64,000 nt of DNA from Microvirga solisilvae (GTDB lineage: Bacteria; Pseudomonadota; Alphaproteobacteria; Rhizobiales; Beijerinckiaceae): positions 468,159 to 532,158 of the forward strand of contig NZ_JAKUCN010000003.1 in NCBI RefSeq assembly GCF_022808595.1. The letters are read 5' to 3'. Below, piece after piece: positions 56,267 through 63,747 of this stretch (position 1 is its first letter; each line of letters begins with the position of its first letter). Both the position numbers and the translations under genes were made by a program. The notes beneath the pieces are model-generated. The model did not search any database, had not been told where the DNA came from, and saw nothing but the letters and a program-made list of their open reading frames with translations.

Positions 56267-57826
56267 ATGGCAAACAAATCCGTGTTTGCGACGATCAAGG
56301 GAAAGCTGCTCCCGCGTGCTGACGCCGTGAACCATGAGGGCGCCCAGGCTTACAGCCTCACGCCCCATCAGGCTCTGGCACAGCTGGCATCGACGGGAAC
56401 GTTCAACGCGACCTTCTATGCGGATACGCGGGAGCAGCTGGATCAGGTTTTGAAGCTTGCCTGGCAGGTCGAGCCGGAGTTCCTCGCCAAGACCGCCGTG
56501 CATGCCTATGAAACCGGTTACATGAAGGACATGCCGGCACTGCTGCTGGCTGTGCTTTCGATGATGCAGGGCCATGATTTCGATCTCGCCTTTCGACGCA
56601 TCGTGAAGAACGGCAAGATGCTGCGCAACTTCGTCCAGGTCATGCGCTCCGGCGCGACTGGTCGTAAGTCGCTGGGAACGCGCCCGAAGCGGCTCGTGCT
56701 CGAATGGCTCGAGCAGGCGTCGGATGTAGAAATTCTGCGGGCTACTGTCGGCAACGATCCGTCGCTGGCCGATGTCGTGAAGATGGTGCATCCCAAGCCG
56801 AAATCGGCCTCGCGGGCAGCTCTTTACGGCTATCTCATCGGCAAGCCACATGATGTACTGGCGCTGCCCGACATGGTGAAGGCCTTCGAAGCGTTCAAGC
56901 GCGATCAGACGCTGCCGGTGCCGGATGTGCCGTTCCAGATGCTGACCTCGCTGCCGCTCACTCAGGCGCATTGGGTTCAGATCGCGGAGAAGGCCGGTTG
57001 GCAGATGCTGCGGCAGAACCTCAACACCTTCGCGCGCAACGGCGTGTTCGAGGTCGAGGGCTTTGCCGAGAGGCTGGCGACGCGGCTGCGCGATCCCGAG
57101 GAAGTGCGGCGCTCGCGCGTGTTTCCGTACCAGTTGATGGTGGCCTTCAGCACCGTCGATGCGGGAGTTCCCGAGGTAGTCAGAGACGCTTTGCAGGATG
57201 CGATGGAAATCGCGCTTGCCAACGTGCCGAGCATCGAGGGCCGCGTTGTCGTATGCCCGGACGTGTCGGGCTCGATGAGCTCGCCCGCGACCGGCTACCG
57301 CAAGGGCTCCACCTCGGTGGTGCGCTGCATCGATGTGGCTGCCCTGGTGGCGGCTGCGCTGCTGCGACGCAATCCTACCGCTCGGGTGCTGCCGTTCGAG
57401 AACGACGTGGTCGATATCCGCCTCAATGCGCGCGATACAGTGATGACCAATGCGCAGAAGCTTGCCGCGATTGGCGGAGGCGGAACGAATTGCTCCGCGC
57501 CGCTGGCCCGCCTGGTGAGCGAACGCGCCAAGGTCGATCTCGTGGTGTTCGTATCGGACAACCAGTCCTGGGTGGATGCAATTGGTCATGCGCATCAGGG
57601 CACGGCGACGATGCAGCAATGGCAGAAGCTCAAGGCGATGAACCCTGGGGCGAAGCTCGTCTGCATCGACATTCAGCCCTACACGACGGCGCAGGCCAAG
57701 CCCAGTGCTGACGTGCTGAATGTCGGCGGTTTTTCCGATCGTGTCTTCGACGTGATCGGAACCATGCTGTCCTCCAAAGGCGACCCGGATCACTGGGTGC
57801 GCACGATCGAGGCGGTAAAACTTTGA
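56267..57826 (+). CDS. rsr: TROVE/VWA Ro60-family RNA-binding protein (Rsr)
   Basis: The frame extends upstream to 56144, but the ATG at 56267 follows AAGGAAGAG and lies downstream of the sigma-54 promoter, so it is the start (MANKSVFATIKGKLL). The 519-residue protein has a TROVE HEAT-like ring (about residues 1-325; LAWQVEPEFLAKTAVHAYETGYMKDMPALLLAVL). A VWA domain follows, with an intact MIDAS DVSGSMSS (Asp332), GGGGTNCSAPL and VFVSDNQSW. Ro60 orthologues bind Y RNAs on the ring surface and misfolded RNA in the central hole, and can steer exonucleases. The gene is followed directly by an array of Y-RNA-like units and by rtcB. Confidence 0.95.
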   Translation: MANKSVFATIKGKLLPRADAVNHEGAQAYSLTPHQALAQLASTGTFNATFYADTREQLDQVLKLAWQVEPEFLAKTAVHAYETGYMKDMPALLLAVLSMMQGHDFDLAFRRIVKNGKMLRNFVQVMRSGATGRKSLGTRPKRLVLEWLEQASDVEILRATVGNDPSLADVVKMVHPKPKSASRAALYGYLIGKPHDVLALPDMVKAFEAFKRDQTLPVPDVPFQMLTSLPLTQAHWVQIAEKAGWQMLRQNLNTFARNGVFEVEGFAERLATRLRDPEEVRRSRVFPYQLMVAFSTVDAGVPEVVRDALQDAMEIALANVPSIEGRVVVCPDVSGSMSSPATGYRKGSTSVVRCIDVAALVAAALLRRNPTARVLPFENDVVDIRLNARDTVMTNAQKLAAIGGGGTNCSAPLARLVSERAKVDLVVFVSDNQSWVDAIGHAHQGTATMQQWQKLKAMNPGAKLVCIDIQPYTTAQAKPSADVLNVGGFSDRVFDVIGTMLSSKGDPDHWVRTIEAVKL

Positions 57827-57830
57827 CAAG

Positions 57831-57857
57831 GGTCCCGGCGGAAATGCCGCCGGGGCC
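57831..57857 (+). other. 11-bp stem-loop directly after rsr
   Basis: GGTCCCGGCGG pairs with CCGCCGGGGCC (one G-U pair) around a five-base loop, starting four bases after the rsr stop. No T-run follows, so it is more likely a processing or stability element separating rsr mRNA from the RNA array than a simple terminator. Confidence 0.5.
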
Positions 57858-57881
57858 ATGAGAGAAGAAACTCGGATAAGG

Positions 57882-58030
57882 CATGACGAATGCCGATGGA
57901 ACTACAGGCTGTTACCCTCCAGGTCGCGGGTTCGAATCCCGCCGGGTCCACCATCTGCGGGCCCGTAGCTCAGCGGTAGAGCAGGTGCCTGTCGTAAGGC
58001 AGGCGATGTTTCATCACTCTTGTCGTCATG
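57882..58030 (+). ncRNA. Y-RNA-like unit 1 with permuted full tRNA mimic
   Basis: The outer helix is CATGACGA (57882-57889) with TCGTCATG (58023-58030). Internal loop strands are ATGCC and ACTCTTG. The inner helix is GATGGAA (57895-57901) with TTTCATC (58009-58015). The head is a circularly permuted tRNA. ACAGGC (57904-57909) pairs with GCCTGT (57987-57992) as the anticodon-side stem. The T-arm is GCGGG/TTCGAAT/CCCGC (57926-57942). The acceptor 3' strand CGGGTCC (57943-57949), then ACCA, pairs through a nine-base loop with GGGCCCG (57959-57965). A D-arm GCTC/AGCGGTA/GAGC (57968-57982) follows. It resembles YrlA-type bacterial Y RNAs, which bind Ro60 through the outer helices and mimic tRNA in the head. 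Confidence 0.85.
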
Positions 58031-58073
58031 GCCATTGCCGGAATGAAACGAGGTAAGGAAGGAAAGGAAAAGA

Positions 58074-58200
58074 CGCGGCGAATGCCGGACGGAACTACAG
58101 CACGTACCATAGGAATGTTCGCGAGGTTCGACTCCTCGCCTTGCAGGCGCTCTCTGGCACGATCGGGGCATTCCGGGTTTCGTCCATTCTTGTCGCCGCG
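58074..58200 (+). ncRNA. Y-RNA-like unit 2
   Basis: The outer helix is CGCGGCGA (58074-58081) with TCGCCGCG (58193-58200). Internal loop strands are ATGCC and ATTCTTG. The inner helix is GGACGGAA (58087-58094) with TTTCGTCC (58178-58185). Both helices differ in sequence from unit 1 yet pair perfectly. CTACAG follows the inner helix as in unit 1. The head has a T-arm GCGAGG/TTCGACT/CCTCGC (58121-58139) but no obvious D-arm or CCA. Forty A/G-rich bases separate it from unit 1. Confidence 0.8.
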
Positions 58201-58210
58201 GCATTGCAAA

Positions 58211-58339
58211 TGGCGAATGCAGGCAAGACTACAGGTAGCGCGCCCGCCATCAGGCGGGAGGTCGGGTGTTCAAATCACCCCTCTGCTCTCAAGAGCGGAG
58301 TAGCGCAGGTAAAAAATGTCTTGCCGTTTCTGGTCGCCA
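58211..58339 (+). ncRNA. Y-RNA-like unit 3
   Basis: The outer helix is TGGCGA (58211-58216) with TCGCCA (58334-58339). Internal loop strands are ATGCA and GTTTCTGG. The inner helix is GGCAAGAC (58222-58229) with GTCTTGCC (58318-58325), a perfect 8 bp. The head holds CCCGCC/ATCA/GGCGGG, a T-arm GGGTG/TTCAAAT/CACCC, and an acceptor-like stem CTCTGCTC/GAGCGGAG capped by TCAA. The acceptor end is thus closed by a tetraloop, as expected for a permuted tRNA mimic. Confidence 0.8.
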
Positions 58340-58342
58340 GGT

Positions 58343-58481
58343 CGGCGGGCGGATGCATGTGGGACTACAGGTGAGAGCGCCTGCCTCGCAAGGGGCAGGA
58401 GGTCGGGTGTTCAATCCATCCCTTCCGGCAACAGCAGGAAGTAGCTCAGTCAAAGTCTCGCAACAATCTCGCCGCCCGTTG
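58343..58481 (+). ncRNA. Y-RNA-like unit 4
   Basis: The outer helix is CGGCGGGCGG (58343-58352) with CCGCCCGTTG (58472-58481), including two G-U pairs. Internal loop strands are ATGCA and ACAATCTCG. The inner helix is TGTGGGAC (58358-58365) with GTCTCGCA (58455-58462). The head has an anticodon-like arm CCTGCC/GGCAGG, a T-arm GGGTG/TTCAATC/CATCC, a closed acceptor-like stem CTTCC/GGAAG and D-arm-like TAGCTCAGT. Confidence 0.8.
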
Positions 58482-58484
58482 TCG

Positions 58485-58591
58485 GGAAGGGAATGAATGC
58501 TTGTCGGACTACATTGGTCCATGGCGGTTCGAATCCGCTCGGCTACCCTTGGGCGGCCGACAGTCTGGCATCAATCTTGTCATTCCTTTCT
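58485..58591 (+). ncRNA. Y-RNA-like unit 5
   Basis: The outer helix is GGAAGGGAATGA (58485-58496) with TCATTCCTTTCT (58580-58591), 12 bp with two G-U pairs. Internal loop strands are ATGCT and TCAATCTTG. The inner helix is TGTCGGAC (58502-58509) with GTCTGGCA (58563-58570). The head is shortest, with a T-arm GCGG/TTCGAAT/CCGC. Confidence 0.78.
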
Positions 58592-58599
58592 GCCGGGAA

Positions 58600-58728
58600 A
58601 CGGATGCAGGTGGGATTAAGGGCAGACGCAGCCCGCATCTGCAGGTGTCTGACAGGCGTGAAGGTTCGTGTTCTTCCTTCGCTGATCGCGAAGTGGCGGA
58701 ATAAAAAAGTCTCGCTGTTCCTTGCCGT
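58600..58728 (+). ncRNA. Y-RNA-like unit 6, partly degenerate
   Basis: The outer helix is only 4 bp (ACGG 58600-58603 with CCGT 58725-58728). Internal loop strands are ATGCA and GTTCCTTG. The inner helix GGTGGGAT (58609-58616) pairs with GTCTCGCT (58709-58716) using several G-U pairs. The head contains TTCGTGT in a GAAGG/CCTTC stem and a separate hairpin CTTCGC/GCGAAG. The unit ends shortly before the rtcB start, so it could also influence rtcB translation. Confidence 0.6.
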
Positions 58729-58765
58729 CGATCGGTCAATGAACAGCAATTCGGGAAACAGGAAG

Positions 58766-60163
58766 ATGGGTGAAGTTTTGGTTTTGAGTGGACAGGATTT
58801 GATTGACGCCGGAATGGCGCAGGGAAAGTGGTTCAGCAAGGCGCTGAGTGCTGCTAACGCCGTGCTGGAAGGCGGGGGCTCCTTTGAGGAGGCGCTGGCG
58901 ACCGCGCGCGGCTTTGAGCCGCCTCCGGCGCGCGCGCTGCACGCACCGGATTCGATGCCGCTTCATCTCAATATCGAGGCGGAGAACGCCCATGAGGCCG
59001 CCAATGTCGAAGCCGTCACACGCACGATGCGCGAGCTGATGCGCACGCCGGTCGTCCGTGCAGGTTCTGTCATGCCTGATGCCTGCCCTGCTGGTCCCGT
59101 TGGGACGATCCCCGTGGGCGGTGTCGCCGTGTCTGAAGGAATCCATCCTGGCATGCACTCCGCCGACATCTGCTGCTCCATGGCGATCTCCGTCTTCCCG
59201 GGCGTGGCACCGGCCGCGTTGCTCGATGCCGTGCAGGCGGTGACGCATTTCGGCCCGGGCGGACGGCAGCGCGGACAGCAGATCCGTCCGCCGCAGCACG
59301 TTGCCGAACGCATCGACGCCAACCCGTTTCTGCGCGACGTGATGAGCGCTGCGATCGAGCATTTCGGTACTCAGGGAGATGGCAACCATTTCGCCTATGT
59401 CGGCACGATCAAGTCGACGGGAGAAACGGCGCTGGTGACGCATCACGGCTCGCGCGGTCCGGGAGCGCGTCTGTATGCGAAGGGCATGAAGGTCGCCGAA
59501 GGCTATCGTAAGCAGCTCTCTCCCGAGACGCTGCCGCAGAATGCCTGGATCCCTGCCGACACAAAGGAAGGCGAGGATTATTGGGAAGCGCTGCAGACCA
59601 TCCGCGCCTGGACGAAGGCCAACCACATGCTGATCCATGATCTGGCGGCGGAGCGCCTGTCCGCGAAGGTCGCGGATCGCTTCTGGAACGAGCACAACTT
59701 CGTCTTCCGGCGCTCGGATGGCCTGTTCTATCACGGCAAGGGCGCAACGCCTGCCTTCGACAACTGGGCCGACGATGCGACGGATCTGACGTTGATCCCG
59801 CTCAACATGGCGGAGCCGATCCTGATCGCACGCGGCAAGAACGCGCCGCATGGTCTTGGCTTCTCACCGCATGGTGCGGGGCGCAACTTCTCGCGCAGTC
59901 AGCACCGGCGAATGCAGGCGGGTCGCAGCGATGCTGATATCTTCGCTGAGGAGACGAAAGGCATCGATGCGCGCTTCTTCTCAGGCGTCACCGATATTTC
60001 GGAGTTGCCGAGCGCCTATAAGAACGCCGCAGCGGTGCGTCGTCAGATCGAGCGTTACGAGCTGGCCGACATCGTCGACGAGGTGTTGCCCTATGGCTGC
60101 ATCATGGCTGGCGATTGGGAGGCGAATGCACCCTGGCCCAAGAAGAAACAGCAGCGCTCGTAG
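58766..60163 (+). CDS. rtcB: RtcB RNA ligase, 3'-phosphate/5'-OH joining
   Basis: The open frame runs upstream into the RNA array, but conserved sequence begins at MGEVLVLSGQDLIDAG; I take the ATG at 58766 with AGGAAG immediately before it. An ATG at 58739 has no such site. The GTP- and Mn-dependent ligase seals RNA ends with 3'-phosphate or 2',3'-cyclic phosphate to 5'-OH. Motifs include HSADICCSMAIS (metal Asp/Cys), GDGNHFAYVG, VTHHGSRGPGARLYAKG, the histidine-rich NEHNFVF and the GTP-linked histidine region GFSPHGAGRNFSR. No rtcA follows. It is downstream of rsr and the RNA array on the same strand. Confidence 0.95.
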   Translation: MGEVLVLSGQDLIDAGMAQGKWFSKALSAANAVLEGGGSFEEALATARGFEPPPARALHAPDSMPLHLNIEAENAHEAANVEAVTRTMRELMRTPVVRAGSVMPDACPAGPVGTIPVGGVAVSEGIHPGMHSADICCSMAISVFPGVAPAALLDAVQAVTHFGPGGRQRGQQIRPPQHVAERIDANPFLRDVMSAAIEHFGTQGDGNHFAYVGTIKSTGETALVTHHGSRGPGARLYAKGMKVAEGYRKQLSPETLPQNAWIPADTKEGEDYWEALQTIRAWTKANHMLIHDLAAERLSAKVADRFWNEHNFVFRRSDGLFYHGKGATPAFDNWADDATDLTLIPLNMAEPILIARGKNAPHGLGFSPHGAGRNFSRSQHRRMQAGRSDADIFAEETKGIDARFFSGVTDISELPSAYKNAAAVRRQIERYELADIVDEVLPYGCIMAGDWEANAPWPKKKQQRS

Positions 60164-60196
60164 CATGTGAATGCTGGAGCGGTCGGACAATGCGAG

Positions 60197-60227
60197 TGCG
60201 CCTTCATGCTCAAGGCATGAAGACGCA
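60197..60227. terminator. Hairpin between convergent rtcB and L,D-transpeptidase-like gene
   Basis: TGCG, one base, CTTCATGC pair with GCATGAAG, one base, CGCA around a five-base loop (12 bp, one mismatch). It lies between two converging genes. There is no T-run, so termination is inferred from position. Confidence 0.45.
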
Positions 60228-60273
60228 TCCACATAATGGCTCAGACTCCAGGATCAGCCCTGCAGGGGCGCTG

Positions 60274-60981
60274 CTACGCCGGCAGGACGATCACCTTCGT
60301 CTTGACGGGCGTACGGTCGTACAGGTGCATCATGTCCTGAGTAAGGAGGCCGACGCAGCCGCTTGTGATGCCGTTGCCGATCGATTCCGCATCGAGGCTG
60401 GCATAGATCGTGTAGAGCGTGTAGGCGCCGTTCCGATAGAGATAAAGCGTACGGGCGCCGAGCGGATTGTCGAGGCCACCCGGCATGCCGCCGGCCCATT
60501 TGGCCGCCTCGGGCTGACGCTTGATCATTTCCCTCGGTGGGGTCCAAGTCGCCCATTCGCCCTTGCGCCCGACATAGGCCTCTCCGCTCCACCGGAACCC
60601 GTCGCGGCCCACATTGGCGCCGTAGCGGGTGGCATTTCCGTCTTCCTCGATGCGGTAGACATAGTAATTGCCGGGATCGACGATGATCGTACCGGGCGCC
60701 TCTTTGGTCTCGTAGCGAACGGTCCGGCGATAATATTTCGGATCGACCTTGCTGACATCGATCGCCGGGATCGGGAACTTCTCATTGGGCACCGGACCAT
60801 AGACCCTCGATGCCTCGGCGGCGCTCATGCCGTCGGATACGCAGCCCGCGAGCCCCAGTGCGCCTATACTGGCGGCCGAGCCGGCCAGAAACGATCGGCG
60901 GCTGAGAAAATTCGCTCGCTGTTCGAGCAAAGCATCCCCGTTTGCCTTGCCGGCATCGGCAGTCCTATCGTCCATGATCAT
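60274..60981 (-). CDS. L,D-transpeptidase-like (YkuD) exported protein with altered active site
   Basis: A 235-residue exported protein. The N-terminus has twin arginines and a lipobox-like GLAGC (FLSRRSFLAGSAASIGALGLAGC). The YkuD fold is recognisable from GTIIVDPGNYYVYRI, GRDGFRWSGEAYVGRKGEWATWTPPREM, GGMPGGLDNPLGARTLYLY and YTIYASLDAESIGNGITSGCVGLL. In active enzymes the last segment reads IHGT...SIG...SHGCIRM. Here the His-Gly is Tyr-Ala and the Arg after the catalytic Cys is Gly, although the Cys itself is kept. It may be a divergent subclass or a catalytically altered wall-binding protein. AAGGGA precedes the ATG. Confidence 0.88.
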   Translation of the reverse strand: MIMDDRTADAGKANGDALLEQRANFLSRRSFLAGSAASIGALGLAGCVSDGMSAAEASRVYGPVPNEKFPIPAIDVSKVDPKYYRRTVRYETKEAPGTIIVDPGNYYVYRIEEDGNATRYGANVGRDGFRWSGEAYVGRKGEWATWTPPREMIKRQPEAAKWAGGMPGGLDNPLGARTLYLYRNGAYTLYTIYASLDAESIGNGITSGCVGLLTQDMMHLYDRTPVKTKVIVLPA

Positions 60982-61379
60982 GGTCTTTTCCCTTGTCTAT
61001 TGCCCGACGAGAAAATAGTCCGGCAACCACCCGCTGAACGTCTTGTTGAGTTGAGATTGCCGTCACACGGCCCGGTTGACAAGCCCAAGTTCCCGCTGTG
61101 CGGGGTTGGCTCGATTGCGACCAATGCTGCAGCCAGTCTCTGTGCTGAAGGGTATTGAAGGTTTTTCAAGCTTGAGCGGCAGTGTGACCCGTAGTGAGGA
61201 ATTCCTGTCCACGCAGGCGGGTCTGGATGGGCCATTCACCGCCGAGATTGCCTGGCGGTGGGACCAAGGTCCGCTTTGGGCATACACGTTGATATCCTGA
61301 AACGATCGGCTAGTGGACTTTGTCTGCGAAAGCCGGTTGTCTAGGCTGCGATGCGTCAGTACTCGGCACAAGATCGGTC
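60982..61379. other. Intergenic region with no gene seen
   Basis: About 400 bases separate the divergent L,D-transpeptidase-like and LysR genes. Short frames on both strands have no ribosome binding site or recognisable product. It should contain both promoters; I see no clear operator. Confidence 0.45.
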
Positions 61380-62306
61380 ATGATGAAGCGGCTTCCATCG
61401 CTCAGCGCTCTCAAAGCCTTTGAAGCCGTAGGGCGGACCCAGAGCGTCCGGGCTGCGGGTGAAGAGCTTTCCATCAGCCCGACGGTCGTGTCCCGTCACT
61501 TGCACAACCTGCAACTCGACTTAGGAATCGATCTGGTGGAGCCGAGCGGACGGGGGCTGTCCCTCACTCCGACCGGTCAGGCATTCCACGCTCAGATCTC
61601 GCAAGCATTCGGGATTCTTCGCCAAGCAGTCAAGGATATTCGTCCTCAGCAGCGGGAAAGCCTGAACATCTGGTGCATTCCCGGGATCGCCAACCGACGT
61701 CTTTTGCCTCGGCTGTCGGAACTTCAGGAGCGCCTGAAAACCCTTGAGATCACGCTGCAGCCGACTCTGTCGCGCCCGGACTTCGGGCGCGGGGAGGCCG
61801 ATGTGGAGATTGTGTATCTCGCTGAGCTCCAAACCGCCCATAACCTCCAGGCGACATTGCTGGCGCAGCCACAAGTCTTTCCGGTGGCCAGCCCTTCGTT
61901 TCGGGCTCGTTATCCAGGGCTCTCGAAGCCCTCTGATCTGCTGGGCCTCCCGTTGATTCATGAGGAATCGACGCATCAATGGGAGAGGTGGTTTGCTAGG
62001 GCGGGCGTTACAGCGGTCCCACCTCTTCGGGGGTCTCGCCTTTGGCATGCGCATTTGGCTGTGGAAGCTGCGTGCCTGGGGCAGGGGATTGCCCTCGCGA
62101 ACCGGTTCCTTGTGGAAGAGGATCTAAAGACAGGACGGCTCGTCGAGATCGTCCCATCCGATGTAAGGCTCGGCGGGTACTACTTGATTGCTCCAGCCGG
62201 GCATTGGCGCGATCCCTCTATTTTGACGTTGCGCAATTGGCTGACAGAGCTGCTGGACGAGCATGCAATTGATGCATCTGATGCAACAATGAGGACAAAT
62301 AGCTGA
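61380..62306 (+). CDS. LysR-family transcriptional regulator, GcvA-like
   Basis: The frame opens at 61320, but the ATG at 61380 begins the conserved part (MMKRLPSLSALKAFEAVGR). The 308-residue protein has the LysR winged helix-turn-helix (SVRAAGEELSISPTVVSRHLHNLQLDLGIDLVEPSGRGLSLTPTG) and a two-lobed effector domain of the GcvA/AmpR type (WERWFARAGV, GSRLWHAHLAVEAACLGQGIALANRFLVEEDL). It lies 58 bases before gabT on the same strand and probably controls GABA use. This is inferred from context. Confidence 0.88.
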   Translation: MMKRLPSLSALKAFEAVGRTQSVRAAGEELSISPTVVSRHLHNLQLDLGIDLVEPSGRGLSLTPTGQAFHAQISQAFGILRQAVKDIRPQQRESLNIWCIPGIANRRLLPRLSELQERLKTLEITLQPTLSRPDFGRGEADVEIVYLAELQTAHNLQATLLAQPQVFPVASPSFRARYPGLSKPSDLLGLPLIHEESTHQWERWFARAGVTAVPPLRGSRLWHAHLAVEAACLGQGIALANRFLVEEDLKTGRLVEIVPSDVRLGGYYLIAPAGHWRDPSILTLRNWLTELLDEHAIDASDATMRTNS

Positions 62307-62364
62307 TTGTTGAGCCTGGTTAGGCCAGCTTAGCCTGCGTTGCATCAACACAGGTGATAGGGCC

Positions 62365-63642
62365 ATGGCTACGAACTCCGCTCTTCTATCCCGCCGCAAC
62401 GCCGCTGTCGTGCGAGGGGTCGGTCACGCGACGCCTCTCTCTGCCTCCCGCGCACGCAATGCCGAACTTTGGGACGTTGAAGGCAGGCGCTATGTCGATT
62501 TCGCCGGAGGCATCGCGGTGCTCAATACCGGTCATTGCCACCCCAAGGTCATCGCGGCCGTTCAGGAGCAGATGACGCGCTTTACGCATACCTGCTTCCA
62601 GGTGGTGATGTACGAGCCTTATATTGCCCTTGCCGAGCGTTTGAACGCTTTGGCTCCTATTCCTGGGCCGCTCAAGTCCGCGCTCTTCACCACAGGCGCC
62701 GAAGCGACCGAGAACGCAGTGAAGATCGCTCGCGCCGCCACCGGGCGCTCGGGCGTGATCGCTTTTACGGGCGGCTTCCATGGCCGCACGGTTCTGGCCT
62801 CGGCTCTCACGGGTAAGGTCGTGCCGTATAAGAAGGGATTAGGACCGGCCCTTCCCGAGATCTGGCACGTTCCATTCCCGACGCCACATAATGGCGTGAC
62901 CACCGAAGACGCCCTGAAGTACCTGGATTTCATCTTCAAGGCGGATGCCGATCCGTCCCGGATTGCGGCCATCATTGTCGAGCCTATCCAGGGCGAGGGC
63001 GGGTTCCATCAAGTTCCGGCAAGGCTCATGCATGGTCTGCGCCGGGTCTGCGACGAGCACGGTATCGTCCTTATCGCCGATGAAGTGCAGACGGGCTTCG
63101 GCCGCACCGGCAAGATGTTCGCCATGGAGCACTACGACGTGTCTCCCGATTTGATCTGTGTCGCCAAAAGCCTCGCCGGCGGCTTCCCGCTCTCGGGAGT
63201 GATTGGAAAAGCCCCGATCATGGATGCAGCCGATCCCGGTGGGCTCGGTGGAACCTATGCGGGCAATCCGCTGGCCTGTGCTGCGGCTCTGGCGGTTCTG
63301 GATGTCTTCGAGGAAGAGAAACTGCTCGACCGGGCTGACGCTATCGGCCAGCGCCTGCGCTCCTGGCTTGAAGGGGTTCAAGGCCGCAACGATCTTTTGT
63401 CCATCGCCGATATCCGTGGCCCAGGCGCGATGGTGGCGTTCGACATCGTCAAGGATCGCGCCAGCCGCGAACCTGATCCTGTGGCAACCAAACAGGTTGT
63501 CCAGCGAGCCTATGAGAACGGCCTGATCCTTCTGTCATGCGGCACCAACGCCAACACGATCCGTATCCTCGTGCCGCTGACGGCAGAAGATGCTGTGATC
63601 GATGATGGCCTGAGCATCCTGGAACAGGCGCTCGCTGCTTAA
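62365..63642 (+). CDS. gabT: 4-aminobutyrate aminotransferase
   Basis: A 425-residue class III PLP-dependent aminotransferase converting GABA and 2-oxoglutarate to succinate semialdehyde and glutamate. Family features are WDVEGRRYVDFAGGIAVLNTGHCHPKV, FTTGAEATENAVKIARAATGRSGVIAFTGGFHGRTV, the PLP-contact LIADEVQTGFGRTGKMFAMEHYDVSPDLICVAKSLAGGFPLSGVIG (Schiff-base Lys in AKSLAGG) and GGTYAGNPLACAAALAVLDV. The downstream gabD start confirms the pathway. Length and ends are normal. Confidence 0.95.
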   Translation: MATNSALLSRRNAAVVRGVGHATPLSASRARNAELWDVEGRRYVDFAGGIAVLNTGHCHPKVIAAVQEQMTRFTHTCFQVVMYEPYIALAERLNALAPIPGPLKSALFTTGAEATENAVKIARAATGRSGVIAFTGGFHGRTVLASALTGKVVPYKKGLGPALPEIWHVPFPTPHNGVTTEDALKYLDFIFKADADPSRIAAIIVEPIQGEGGFHQVPARLMHGLRRVCDEHGIVLIADEVQTGFGRTGKMFAMEHYDVSPDLICVAKSLAGGFPLSGVIGKAPIMDAADPGGLGGTYAGNPLACAAALAVLDVFEEEKLLDRADAIGQRLRSWLEGVQGRNDLLSIADIRGPGAMVAFDIVKDRASREPDPVATKQVVQRAYENGLILLSCGTNANTIRILVPLTAEDAVIDDGLSILEQALAA

Positions 63643-63682
63643 GGTCTTGCTCAAGCGAATTATCCATTTCCCTCGTAAGTGC

Positions 63683-63704
63683 CCTCTCAGCTCCTGCCGA
63701 GAGG
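63683..63704 (+). other. Short hairpin between gabT and gabD
   Basis: CCTCTC pairs with GAGAGG around a ten-base loop and is followed by TTCTTT. It could attenuate gabD expression, but the stem is short. Confidence 0.3.
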
Positions 63705-63747
63705 TTCTTTGAAAGGGGAAGCTGACGTAGAAGAAAGGAGTCTTCAT

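Noticed and set aside
56234..57859. 541-codon antisense frame opposite rsr
   Set aside because: It mirrors the codon structure of rsr, lacks recognisable domains and has no ribosome binding site. Similar long shadows opposite pflB (41112-42596), the porin (46667-47737) and rtcB (58736-59851) were dropped for the same reason.
57926..57992. An ordinary tRNA gene
   Set aside because: T-arm, acceptor 3' strand and CCA come before the acceptor 5' strand and D-arm, and there is no closed anticodon loop. The order is permuted and fits a Y-RNA head, not a standard tRNA.
57895..58620. CRISPR-like array from repeated ACTACAG segments
   Set aside because: The repeated segment is short and imperfect, spacing varies from about 100 to 190 bases, the intervals themselves fold and share structure, and no cas genes are present.
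61063..61371. 102-codon minus-strand gene upstream of the LysR gene
   Set aside because: Composition is unlike neighbouring proteins, with no domain and no ribosome binding site. It overlaps another equally weak frame on the other strand.
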